A DNA stretch of 64,000 nt from assembly GCA_015345905.1 (NCBI GenBank), contig JADDTR010000007.1, forward strand, positions 806,001 through 870,000, written 5' to 3'. A program made the position numbers and the translations under genes. The notes beneath the pieces were generated by a model. It did no database searches. It was not told the DNA's origin and worked only from the letters and a program-made list of their open reading frames with translations. Positions 22,027 to 33,298 of this stretch are shown in pieces. Position 1 is the first letter of the stretch, and each line of letters opens with the position of its first letter. Source of the DNA: Aotearoamyces nothofagi (Eukaryota > Ascomycota > Leotiomycetes > Leotiales > Tympanidaceae).

Positions 22027-23537
22027 GCTGTAGAGAGCTTCGCCATTTCATCACTAGCAACAATGACATAGAATATGTAGAGGCGTCGTCGATAATCGTG
22101 TGTCGGCTCGTACGATTGGATTTTAGTTGCTACGGTGGCCGCTCGAGGACCGGTCCGCATATCGGATGCCGGATGTAATGGCAAGCCGAGGTACCGTACT
22201 ATATGGTATCCCTTTTCATTCTCCCCATCGTCAGATATCAAGCGTAACAGTGTTCATGTCATTTATTTCCGAATTTTCCGGATCATTATATTTTAATATA
22301 GATATCTATATATTGGTTATTAGAATCATAATTGGTTATTAGTAGTCTAATTTACCCAAACTTTAAGTGACAAGAAAAAAGTTTTAAAATCACAGCTTCG
22401 TCATTATTGAAATAATTTATCAATTATAACCCATTATTCTAACAATGTTTACGGAATGTGTGGTAGCAAGCTACAACCCGTAGGTTGCTAAGCCTACAAC
22501 CAAGGAAGCCTTAAGACACCTTATTTTGATAGAAAAAAGACATAGAAGCCAGAGTAGTTTCTTATTTCCCATCATTTATAGACGTCAAATATAAAATAAA
22601 CACGTTGAAAGGAACAAGGAACTTGGAAGGGTATGTATCAAAGGTAACTAGGATTCGGAATCTAAGATCCATTCCTTCTACATGCCCAACAATATGTTCA
22701 AACAAATGGTTCGAAAAGTATTGGAGAACTCATTAGGCCCGAACTAAAGATTCTGAAGTAGAAGTGGACAAAGACAGATGTTGGTATAAGGCTGCAACAT
22801 GACGTCCACTATGATTAGCACGGGTACGCTCCACCACTGCAGTAGCAGTCCAAAGGAAGGCCACTGAAGAGTGTTTGTTTTCTTGTTACCTACCGAGTAC
22901 CTGCAGCTAAGGTAGTGCTGAGTGCTGGGTACTATTGTAAGAAGCTATCATGTGGCGAAAATAATTTAGATAAGTACTCTAGAAAGAACCCCTCAAAACA
23001 TGGGCACTTTAATGCATCTTTCATGTTGATTTTTGCTTAAATTCAGTAGCCATGATCTAGAAAATCAATCATTGCATCCTCACGAGGAAACAAGCAAGGC
23101 TCGATTATAAATACCCCAATGGCTCTGGGCCTAGCCTTCTTATAATGTCATTTTTAGAGGATAAATTACAGTATACTTACTGGTCTTATATACGATCTAA
23201 GACCCCTAGTCCTTTTTGTCACTAGGTCTTTTTAGCTATTTGCTCTATTTTCTAGACTTTAGTCGTTCATTAAGGCCCCATGATACTCCATGAGCGGAAA
23301 CCTACCTAGCTCTCCTACAATTACGCTGCATTAGCGTCATGTAGTTTTAAAACCAAGCTGTTTCTAACATATCGCGTGCAAAAGTGAAGATCTATAGCAT
23401 TATTGTTACAGTCTATCAACACTAACCATGGCCAATCCAAACACCACCCAATGCAAATTCTGTGAGTCCCAGATACCTCTCCCTTAAAAATACAGATCCT
23501 GTTTGTGACACATGTACCAATTCCAACGCCCACCTAT
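22027..23537. other. AT-rich spacer with short direct and inverted repeats
   Basis: 1.5 kb between the start of the PPR gene and the stop of mme1. It is distinctly AT-rich, especially 22255-22440, with no long ORF. ATTGGTTATTAG occurs at 22312-22323 and again at 22331-22342. A dense set of overlapping inverted repeats lies at 22464-22501. TA-rich texture could reflect an old mutated repeat, but no transposon family can be named. Confidence 0.45.
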
Positions 23538-24906
23538 CTACCACTCTTCGTCTTCAGTCACCGAGAGAATTTCAAGCTTCTTTAAAATAGTCTGATACAA
23601 GAATAGCATGCATCCGCTCTGTACGCTTGTCCACACAAATCTAGGCCCAACACCACGAAACCACCCTGCTATTCCCTCTGTCTTGTAAATAAGCTTCAGA
23701 CCGGTAAGCACGGATGAAGTGTCTAAATTGATAGATCCTGGTCGCGGTGTATGCGTTGAAGGGGAAGAAGTTGAGATAGCACGTTTTTGTTGTTTGAGGG
23801 GTAAAGAAGGCATCGGTGATGTCGGCACATGGCTACCCTTAACTGAAGGAGGCAAACACTTATGCGTTGGTGTTGGTTTTACGGATTGATCTGATGTGGG
23901 ATTCACTTGTGTCTGGATTCGTGTTTTTACCACGTCAAGAGGACAGGTTAGCACCCCTGCCAGACCACCGGCTGATGCACCTGTAATAAGCTCCAATGGA
24001 AGGCCAATATCTCTACTCTGCTTCCACTTCCGTGCCCAGGTCTGGCCTTGTTCATAGAAAGTGAACTGTAAGGCGGAAAAGGGGAGATCTCGAAATATCG
24101 TTGCCTTGTAACCATAGAACAAAGCAGAGAAGCCTTCTTGCCGAATAATAGTGCGAATAGCATCAGTTGTCGACCGGTAATTGTAACCGGAGTGGAAAAA
24201 CGGGTTGTTGTAGCGACCTTGGAGTTGTAGGCGGGTTTTGAGAACCTCGGAAGGAACGTATATGAATGATGCCGCAAGGTCTGCGAGGAAACCTGGTAAA
24301 ATAGCATGTTAGTATCTGACTTATGCATTTGAATTCCTATTACATACCACTTGTGAGGTATGCTAACTGAGCGTTCATTCCCGCGTCTATCATGTGCCTC
24401 TTGCTATATTCATACGTGCCAAAAAATATGACTGTCCCCGGAAATGACCCTAGAAGAGCCGGAAGCCAACCGCCGTATAATCCTCGCCGGATACCTTCCT
24501 GCTTAAATATTGTACTATAAGACGAGGACATGGAAGTGTACTTGGGCGGGATGTTCGGATCTCCTTGTTGGCGTGTTTTGACTGTGTCCAAAGAATGCAT
24601 CAGCAAGTCTCCAGTAGTACCTCCTATACCCCCAGCTATCATAGCCTGTGAAAGTAAGTAAATGTCCGGGGATGAATGGGACATGGTAACCGTTCTTACA
24701 TGCATGTATGGCGGTCTCTCCTCCTCAAACTCTTCCTGTGCCCTCGCATTCGGTATTGCTGCTCTTTTGATTGACTCCATGTTTGCGAGTTCAATCCTCT
24801 CATCGCGAATGCCATCATCTACGAAGTTAACCTTCTCGTGCAGGTCTTTTCCATGAGTTGTGGAAGATCCGGAGAACAAGTTGGCAACACGAGAGGCCAG
24901 GGACAT
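23538..24906 (-). CDS. mme1: Mitochondrial carrier protein, Mme1 (YMR166C) type
   Basis: Three exons, 24906-24700, 24645-24348 and 24292-23538, give 419 residues. Joins rebuild PPYMHAMIAGGIGG and AYLTSGFLADLAASFIYVPSEV. Three SLC25 repeats are present with their PX[DE]XX[KR] signatures: HSLDTVKTRQQ, VPSEVLKTRLQLQ and CPLDVVKTRIQTQ. The companion motifs YGGWLPALLGSFPG, YGYKATIFRDLPFSALQF and FRGVGPRFVWTSVQS follow closely the yeast carrier YMR166C (Mme1), reported to export Mg2+ from mitochondria. An ~85-residue polar insert lies before the sixth helix pair, and the first ~70 residues are a hydrophilic leader. Six membrane helices are expected in the inner membrane. The carrier class is certain; the substrate follows from similarity only. 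Confidence 0.87.
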
Positions 24907-25554
24907 GGCCCTTCCTCAGCGCCCCGAAGATTTCGTCTTCAGGTACGCGCGATCGAATTGCCCGAAGGTATAGAAATATTGCTGCTAGAACGTGTTGAAT
25001 TGCGTTAACCTTTTCCAATGCTTCCAAATACCTGAAATCCTATATCACGCTAGCCGAGCCGTACATCGCAATCGTAAGGCTGTCAGGCACAGAGCCTCGT
25101 GACGAGGCATGAGGCAGAAGGCAGAGAGATTTGATTTGGGCTCTAAAACCATTTCCAGTTTGATATAACGGAGACTAAATTTATGCATATAGTTCTGTAG
25201 ACTAGTAGGACATCCCAATCATCAGATATTATGCGTTATTCTGTGGAACTCTTGCCTCCACCTTCCCATACCTTTCAGGGCTTCACCTCACCATCTTGAG
25301 GGAGTCAACCTTGAGGTATATCCTCAAGACCACAGCACACCAGGTTTACTACGGACGGAGTGCGGGCTTTGGACCCTTTAGCGTCGATGTTTTGCTGCCG
25401 TCCAAGCTTTCTCTATAACTGCAATTAGCATAAATAGAGCCTTCGGAACGACCATGACTCTCTCACGAGAGCTTGACCAAACCACAGTCATGTCACCACC
25501 AGGATATCTAACTATAGAAATGTGACTAACATATCAATTTCTTTTTGTCATCCT
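24907..25554. other. Intergenic region
   Basis: Upstream region of mme1 and 3' flank of imp2. No coding frame or motif was identified. Confidence 0.4.
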
Positions 25555-26210
25555 TCAATTCCACTCTACCATGTCATGTCTTTGGCCCTTTATGACCCTC
25601 GTCTTACCCTTAAACTCCCACCAGTGCACCGAACCGAAACTGCTCCAGGGCCATAGCACATGGGTAATTCTTCCTGTAACCAAGCTCTTCGAGATAGGTC
25701 CATAAGTGTTGCTGTCCAAGCTCTTCTGTCCGCCATCGCCCTCAACCCATAAGTGCCCTGGGGGTACTTGAGCAATAGGGTGGGGGAATGGCTTTCGTGT
25801 GAAGACTTTATCACCTTCGAGAGCTATAACACGTTTTACCACTTGAACATTTGGGTGAAGAGGACTCCTATATTTCCAAACACTTAGTGAGGATGCATCA
25901 TTAGAGAGTAAGATGCAATGGCGGGGTAGACAGACCAGAATGTCACAATCATTCCCCTTTTCAAGCCTTCCGTTGGTTTCCATTTGAAATTCCAGCACGC
26001 ATCCTGTTTTAGACTTCGATCAATATCAGGGTTTAGGTATGGATACATCGATGCACCATAGATCCAACAGACTTCGCCGACATGGGAATTGAAAAATATT
26101 AAAGCGGGTAGCCAGGTAATGAGTCCAAAAAGATGGTACGCCGTATGGCGAGCAAATGGCTGATAAGTGCGCATACGATTGAAAATTGGTGCGATGCGAC
26201 CGAACGCCAT
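25555..26210 (-). CDS. imp2: Mitochondrial inner membrane protease subunit 2
   Basis: Two exons, 26210-25936 and 25867-25555, give 195 residues. The junction restores GMIVTFWSPLHPN ahead of the catalytic lysine segment QVVKRVIALEGD. An N-terminal transmembrane helix (LFGLITWLPALIFFN) precedes the catalytic serine motif GASMYPYLNPD (Ser54). Lys103 in VVKRV is the general base, and SLDSNTYGP is the conserved C-terminal S26 box. Function (family knowledge): type I signal-peptidase-like subunit of the IMP complex, which faces the intermembrane space and removes sorting signals from proteins such as cytochrome c1. The intron donor GTCTGT is a weaker match than that of neighbouring introns. The 195-residue length suits Imp2. 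Confidence 0.9.
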
Positions 26211-26602
26211 TCTGGTCGTGGTGTTGGGGTCTAATATGTACAGTTTCTGTATTCTGTATGAGGCAAAATTGCTTGTTTAATATTTTGAAGTTCGGCTACA
26301 TCGCAGCCTTGCGTGACGATCCCCAGCCTGCACATGAAATATCATCAAATAATAGTCAACGATTTGGCCTATAACCAATAGCCATTTAAACATAACCTGT
26401 TACATAGAAATCGCAAGAGAGTAATATTGCACTTCAATAATAGAGCATTAAAATGACACTGAATTCATCATGTCGTGCTGTACCATACGCTCGTAGCTAA
26501 AGCTAAAGCTACAGCCCTATGCTAAGCTCCTGCAATGCAGACCGGCTATAATTCCCCAAATTTTGGAACCAGAAAGCTTTTGATGACCTTCTAAATGACC
26601 CT
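26211..26602. other. Intergenic region
   Basis: imp2 upstream and eIF2-alpha 3' flank. AT-rich; nothing recognised. Confidence 0.4.
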
Positions 26603-27711
26603 TTACTGTAGCTCTACAGCGTTTTCATCACTCTCGCTCATGCTCTCATCACCGCTAACTTCCTCATTCTCTCTAGCCCTCTTCTCCATCAATGCTTGCA
26701 GCTCTGCATCATCATTTTCGGTAACTGCCTTTGGCTCCATCTTGACCACACAGCTTCCTCCAGCGGCTTCGATATTTTTTCGTATGTCAACAATAGCAGC
26801 CTCCAAAACAGCTATACCGAGGTGCTTTTCCAGGCATGTGCTTGTGAGGACGTATAGAGGCGGCGAGACGAGCTTAACCTTGACCTGGTTGTCAGGAGTG
26901 TTTCTAGCTTCTGCTGTCCGAAGCGCTGTCTTTACTGCATCAATACCCTCATAGCCAAAACAGGTGACTTCCACATCTGCGCGAACTTTTGTTGGCTGAG
27001 GTGTGAGGCGTTTTCCGATATATGACTTGAGCTCGGCAGCCACAGCTTCGTTAGAAAATGTAACGTCGGCCCACACATCGGGGTTTCTATACTTAGGTCA
27101 GATACAATTACTAGCCAGCAGTGTGCCCAAGACTTACGTGATTGAGAGCTTGAAAGCATCTACAGCATGCCCGTATTTCTTGTTCAATGGCCATCCAATC
27201 TGCTCATACAGCTCCTCAATAGGAACCTGTACCTTTTCTGCTACATGTCGTAGGATCGAATGCACCATCTTGCTCTTATTGAATCGCTCTTCACATTTGA
27301 CGATATCTTCTGGTGAAACTCTTCGCTTGGAAAGATCGATATAACCTGAGGGGAATTTTGTCAACTCTGGCATATACGTGAGGAAAATCAGTCGCATGAT
27401 TATTCTACCCACCTTTCTCTTTGTCAACTCTAAGTACCACAACAACTTCATTACGTCCAACTCGAATGAGCTTTTGTATACTTCTGATACGACGTCTTGA
27501 CAGTTCGGAAAGAAGGATCATGCCGTCAATGTTGTCGTATTCGAGAAGCTTCACATAGGCACCCATCTCTGCGATCTGAAGAGGAAGCATAAGCAATCTA
27601 AAAAGTCAAATTGCTTACATACTATTCACTCACCTGTTTCACGTTCACCATGACAAAGCTGTCAATCTCTGGGTACTTCTCCTCATAGAAGCGGCAATTT
27701 GTTAACGACAT
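26603..27711 (-). CDS. sui2: Translation initiation factor eIF2, alpha subunit
   Basis: Four exons, 27711-27634, 27575-27413, 27345-27138 and 27086-26603, give 310 residues, the usual family length. The S1/OB domain carries [20 protein letters not shown], then [19 protein letters not shown] with the regulatory serine (Ser51 of the mature protein, codon 52). Junctions restore [13 protein letters not shown] and [12 protein letters not shown]. The helical domain and alpha/beta C-domain follow, ending in an acidic tail. Function (family knowledge): part of the eIF2 ternary complex that delivers initiator Met-tRNA. Phosphorylation of the loop serine by Gcn2 blocks eIF2B and starts the amino-acid starvation response. 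All key residues are intact. Confidence 0.97.
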
Positions 27712-28130
27712 ATTGATAGTTGTACTGCGACGTTGCGCAAACTTCTAAAGATCGACTGTGTGCGCGAATTGACGTTTGAGTCCGACAAGTATGCTCGGAA
27801 TATGACGCTGTCTTTCGTTGTCTCTTTCGTGGTCGATGCGAAGGGCTATATGCTTTAGTTCGTGACTCGTGATTTAAATTCAGAATTTCGATCCCGTACC
27901 GCCGCATCGTAGTGGGGGATCTCTTAGCGTCTTTCGGTAAGTTCCGCCACAACTTCAAAGCTCGCTTGTGCAATTTCTACCAAAACTCACATTCTCCATG
28001 TCTGGGCGTTCATTCCAACTCTGGAAATAAGTCTTCTCTTCTTTCAATTACGTCCTCCTGACGGTACTGCTAGACTCAGTAATTGTCAGTACGACAATGG
28101 ACAGCTTTGATATTAGACTGATACGCTGAG
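27712..28130. other. Divergent promoter of eIF2-alpha and nte1
   Basis: 419 bp between the divergent start codons; must hold both promoters. No specific site is supported. Confidence 0.4.
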
Positions 28131-31100
28131 ATGGCGGTCAGCGTCTCCAATTCCCTGGAGCAGTCCCTCACTTCGCTCGCAGAAACCCTATCCTCCATCG
28201 AGCCTCTGTCAACAAGCCCTGCGAGCTCAACAGGTATCGTTGCCAACAATGTCTCTAATATCTCCGGCGTTGCAACAGCGCTGGCGGGCGACTCGGCTCC
28301 CGGTACCTTACTTGGCCTTTTAGGAAGATTAATACTTTTCTTACTAAAGCTTATACCACGGGTTCTCTATTGGATAATCACCTTCACGACAATGATTTTA
28401 CCATCATGGCTCTTCGTGCTCTTTTCTACAAGCTTGACATTCACTCTGAATGTAACTACATTGTAAGATGCTTTTCTATTTGGGCTATGCTATTTTGCTG
28501 ATACTCCGTCTTGTAGAATGTTAATTCTGGCCATGTTTGCAGCAACTTTGGGCTGGTTTGTTCGGTATCGATACCTGAATATGTATGCTCGACTGCCTCC
28601 CGAGCCGCAGCGCAAGGAACCGCAGGTAGAACTCTTCCCTGATACTCAGGAAGAGGGCACTAAGTCCGGGCTGTCCAACTACCTGGACGAATTTTTAAGT
28701 GCTATAAAAGTTTTCGGGTATCTGGAGAGGCCCGTCTTTCATGAATTGACGCGAACTATGCAGACCCGGAAGCTCATCTCAGGCGAAACATTGAATCTTG
28801 AAGAGGAGAAGGGTTTCTGTCTCGTAGTCGATGGCTTAGTCGAGATATTTGTAAAATCTGCTCGTAAGACACGACGCTCGGACCTAGACAGGTATTATGA
28901 GGAAAGCGAAGGAGACGACTCCTCTAGTGACGGGGAAGGACGCCAGGGTAGCGGGCAACAAGGCTACCAACTCCTCACTGAGGTCAAAAATGGGGCTCCA
29001 ATGTCTTCGCTCTTCTCGATTCTAGCTCTATTCACGGAAGACGTCAAGCTGCGTCATAGTGACGACGACGATCTTGAATTGAGCACTTCAAGTTCAGGTT
29101 TCAACCGCCGGGGATTTCCTTCTGGTGGCCCACAGGGCTATGATGCGGACCCTTCTTTTCCGACCAGCCCCATATACGGAAGCCCACACCTATCTGAAGA
29201 GCCTTTCATCCGCCATGTGCGTTCTCCCTCGCTCGCTGGATCCTCGAGTCTGCCAAAAGTACCACCAATGTCCCTGGATGCCCCTACTCCCATTAGAAGC
29301 CAACGTCCCAAGCCAAGGAGAACAAAAACAAGCTCTGTCCATCCTGATGTCGTCGCAAGGGCAACGGTTGATACCACGATTGCTGTCATTCCAGCTAGCG
29401 CATTCCGTCGCTTGACTAGAGTGTATCCTAAGGCGACGGCACATATTGTGCAAGTCATCTTGACAAGGCTTCAGAGAGTGACGCTTGCAACTGGCCACTC
29501 CTATCTTGGCCTTACTAGCGAGGTACTTCGAACGGAAAAGCACATGAATAAGTATACAACATATGAACTTCCTAACTTCCTTCGTGGAGATGCACTTGAG
29601 CGCCTTAAAGAAAAATTCATGCGCGAGAGGGAACGAATCGGTCCGGAAGAAGGCAGTAAAGGAATCGCTTTGCACAATTCCAATGCTGGCCGTAGGCGTC
29701 GTTCTAGTGCAAGTCTTCGTAAGGAAGCAACGTTGCATGCTCTTTCGAGCAAAATCCCACCGCCATCGTCTGATAGGGATGCTATGGTTGGACAAAGCGG
29801 TGCGAGTCCGAGTCCTGGCGATCTCCTGACTAATATCCAAATGTCTCGCTATGCAGGTCGAAGGACCTCACCCGGTATGACTCCGGGTCCATCTCTTGGT
29901 AACCCTTGGCAAGGTCCAGAAGTTTGGCAACATGATGCACAGAGCCCTCTGGCTCAGAGATCATTCAATCCGTTCTCTAGTCCGACACCCCACCAACAAT
30001 TACATCACCAGGAATCGTTGGATGAGGACAGTATATTTCGGGGCTCTATTCTAGAGTGTATTTTCAAAGCTATAGGCCTCACAAATACCAAAAACGCCTT
30101 ACGCATGTCAGATTCAGTTGAAGCATCTCCGCGCCTTGTTTCATATGATCAACGTCGGCAGAAAGCGGTCTTCACCAACGCATTTGGCTTCATCGACCCG
30201 TATGAAGGCTCGGCTGATGGCGATACGGATTCAGTCACATCTAGTAGCATAAGTGCTACTGGCACCCCAAGTACGCAAGGTTTGACAGCTGAGCTGAAGG
30301 ATGATATGGAAATTGTCTTTTTCCCTAAAGGATCAGTTCTCGTTGAGCAAGGGGAACGAAATCCCGGTCTTTACTACGTAGTTGATGGTTTCCTTGAGGT
30401 TAGCGTTGCTGTTGATGAAAAAAATAGTGCGGCGTCTCTTGGCAAAGTACAGCGGACGACAACCTCTTTTAAACAAGGCGTTGACGAGCACCTCCTGGGC
30501 CCTGTTTCTCGAACAACGACTGGATCATCTCGGGCCTCTGGACCTGGGGTTTCATCTACCAGTGCTGATCCTAAGAAACGCAAACACATTAAGCGTAAGA
30601 TATTGTCACTCATCAAGCCCGGAGGAATTGCCGGATATATTGGGACTATATCATCGTACCGTTCCTTCATAGATGTCGTTGCTAAAACAGATGTCTATGT
30701 TGGCTTCCTTCCAAGGTCCTCCTTGGAGAGAATAGTCGACAAATATCCTGTCGTATTGCTCACTATGGCAAAACGCCTAACAAGTCTTCTCCCTAGACTT
30801 ATTCTCCACATTGACTTTGCTTTAGAATGGGTACAGGTCAATGCTGGCCAGGTCATTTATCACCAAGGAGATGAGAGTGACGCCATCTACATTGTGCTCA
30901 ATGGCCGTCTACGTGCTATGGTAGGCAGTGCTGATACTGAGATAAAGGTAGTCGGCGAATATGGCCAGGGAGAAAGTGTTGGCGAACTCGAAGTCATGAC
31001 TGAGTCCGCCCGACCAGCCACTCTCCATGCTATTCGGGATACTGAGCTTGCAAAGTTTCCCAAGACCCTCTTCAATAGTCTCGCACAAGAACATCCTGGC

Positions 31101-33010
31101 ATAACCATTAAGATCTCAAAGATTATTGCGTCAAGAATGAGAGCTTTGATTGACGACCCGGTTTTTCTACCGGGTCAGGAGAATAAGACAACGGCCGCCA
31201 CTAACAAAAAGGTGTCCTCCACTGTTAACCTACGCACAGTTGCAATAGTACCTGTTACAGCGGGTGTCCCGGTAGTTGAGTTTGGAAGTCGGTTGATGAA
31301 TGCTTTAACTCAAATTGGGGCTACAAATGGAGTGACTTCATTGAACCAGACGGCAATCTTAAACCACTTGGGTAGACATGCATTTAGCCGAATGGGTAAA
31401 TTGAAGCTCTCCCAATACTTGGCTGATCTAGAGGAGAAGTATGGGTTGGTTTTGTACATCGCAGGTACGTAAGCTTCTCCTTCAAGCCCCCCCCAACCAG
31501 TAGAATGATGAGACATTTTTAACCCAGAGGTCTCGATGAAGACTAAAACTTAACAACTCTAATTTTTTCCTGACTACGATATATCCACTTACCATTTTTG
31601 TCGTTTCATGCAATGCCATTACAATTGCTGACCATCATGATCTTAGATACCAACGTCAACTCTCCATGGACTCAAACATGCATAAGCCAAGCAGATTGCA
31701 TTTTGCTTGTTGGGTTAGCTGAAGGGTCACCTGCTATCGGCGAGTACGAACGCTTCATGCTCGGCATGAAAACAACCGCTAGAAAGGAGCTCGTCCTTCT
31801 ACACGCTGACAGATTTTCTCCGCCAGGCTTGACTCGGGCATGGCTTCGAAATCGTGTATGGATTAATGGTGGCCACCATCACGTTCAAATGTCCTTCAGG
31901 ACGAGCTCGGTTCCAGTACATCCTCAGACTCGGCGCTTCGGGACTGCATTGAAGCAACGGGTTCAAGTGCTTCAAGCGGAAATCCAGAAATACACTTCAC
32001 GCAAGGTGCGGCAGACCCCATTATACTCCGCGGATACCCCCTTCAAAGGCGATTTCCACAGGATTGCCAGACGACTGTGCGGGAAATCTATCGGTCTTGT
32101 TCTTGGTGGCGGTGGAGCTCGTGGCATTACCCAAGTTGGTATCATCAGAGCTCTCGAAGAAGCGGGCATTCCGATCGACATAGTTGGAGGAACATCTATT
32201 GGCTCCTTCATTGGAGCTCTATATGCCCGAGATGCCGATGTCGTCCCCATGTATGGCCGTGCAAAGAAATTTGCAGGCCGCATGGCAAGTATGTGGCGCT
32301 TTGCCTTGGACCTCACTTACCCATCAGCTTCATACACTACTGGTCATGAATTCAACCGTGGCATATTCAAGACATTTGGTGATTCGCAAATTGAAGACTT
32401 TTGGCTGGAGTTCTATTGTAATACAACGAACATCAGCAAGAGTAGATCTGAGATCCATACTAGTGGCTATGCATGGCGCTATGTTCGTGCTTCAATGTCA
32501 CTGGCGGGTCTGCTGCCCCCCCTGTGCGACGAGGGTAGCCTCTTACTAGATGGTGGATATGTCGATAACTTGACGGTATCTCACATGAAGTCCCTCGGGG
32601 CAGATGTTATTTTTGCCATTGACGTTGGATCAATTGATGACGACACACCGCAAAGCTTTGGCGATTCATTATCGGGATTTTGGGCTGCCGCCAATCGTTG
32701 GAACCCATTCTCATCATATCCAAATCCGCCAACATTGTCCGAAATACAAGCTAGACTTGCCTACGTTTCTAGCGTCGATGCTCTTGAAAGAGCTAAAGCA
32801 ACACCTGGCTGCCTATATATGCGACCCCCAGTTGATGCCTATGCGACCTTGGACTTTGGCAAGTTTGATGAAATCTATCAAGCGGGATATAAGTATGGGC
32901 AAGAGTTTCTTGCTGATATGCGGGAAAAGGGTATCTTGCCTTTGATGGACGAGACAGAAGAAAAGAAGGCTCTACGGAGGACGATGGCCCCTCGTAGAGC
33001 AAGTATATAG
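28131..33010 (+). CDS. nte1: Lysophospholipase NTE1 (patatin-type phosphatidylcholine B hydrolase)
   Basis: Three exons, 28131-28462, 28517-31464 and 31647-33010, give 1547 residues, as expected for fungal Nte1. The N-terminus has two or three hydrophobic helices ([20 protein letters not shown], and [15 protein letters not shown] after the first junction). Three cyclic-nucleotide-binding-like domains follow, recognisable at [30 protein letters not shown] and [14 protein letters not shown]. The patatin domain has the oxyanion loop GGGGARG, the nucleophile motif GTSIG (Ser near residue 1276) and the catalytic DGG (near 1394). Function (family knowledge): ER-membrane enzyme that deacylates phosphatidylcholine to glycerophosphocholine. 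A ~200-residue Ser/Arg/Pro-rich linker lies between the first and second CNB domains. The second intron is unusually long (182 bp) and holds a snoRNA. Confidence 0.96.
31500..31577 (+). ncRNA. Intronic box C/D snoRNA, predicted 18S rRNA 2'-O-methylation guide
   Basis: Inside the 182-bp nte1 intron (31465-31646). Seen directly: a perfect C box ATGATGA at 31505-31511 and a perfect D box CTGA at 31570-31573. A 4-bp terminal stem, GTAG (31500-31503) with CTAC (31574-31577), closes them. Degenerate inner boxes may be CAGA (D', 31525-31528) and CGATGA (C', 31534-31539). The 14 nt just 5' of the D box, ACTCTAATTTTTTC (31556-31569), are perfectly complementary to GAAAAAATTAGAGT. I know that string as a near-universal segment of eukaryotic 18S rRNA. 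By the D+5 rule the target is an adenosine in the A-run. From memory this fits yeast Am796, guided by snR53. The 78-nt size is typical of the class. Confidence 0.78.
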
Positions 33011-33104
33011 AATGGGTATTTAACGGTCCTGTAAGCATTTTCTAAATGCATTGTGAAAGGCGTACATGTAGTATTTTGGCGCATGGGGATACCCGATCGT
33101 GTAG

Positions 33105-33154
33105 ATCAATGACAATCAATTATTATCAATGACTATCAATGACTATCAATGACT
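33105..33154 (+). repeat. 10-bp tandem repeat, five units
   Basis: Five head-to-tail units of ATCAATGACT; the last three are identical and the first two are diverged (ATCAATGACA, ATCAATTATT). It lies about 95 bp after the nte1 stop codon, so probably in its 3' UTR. Confidence 0.85.
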
Positions 33155-33265
33155 CTGGGTTTTATTTGCTTATTTTTCTGCTCCGTGTGATCTCTCACCA
33201 CCTTTCGCTGTCCAAATAGTGGTGATAAGATAGTGAATAGTGAAATCGAGTAATGGACTGGACTC

Positions 33266-33298
33266 GCGGCTCGAACCCCGGAGCATGCCGCGAGCCGC
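33266..33298. promoter_or_regulatory. GC-rich inverted repeat upstream of guanine deaminase gene
   Basis: GCGGCTCG (33266-33273) and CGAGCCGC (33291-33298) form a perfect 8-bp inverted repeat with a 17-nt spacer, about 240 bp before the start codon. CGG/CCG half-sites could bind a Zn2Cys6 factor. It does not fit the UaY purine-regulator consensus (TCGG-N6-CCGA) exactly, so the regulator is unknown. Confidence 0.4.
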
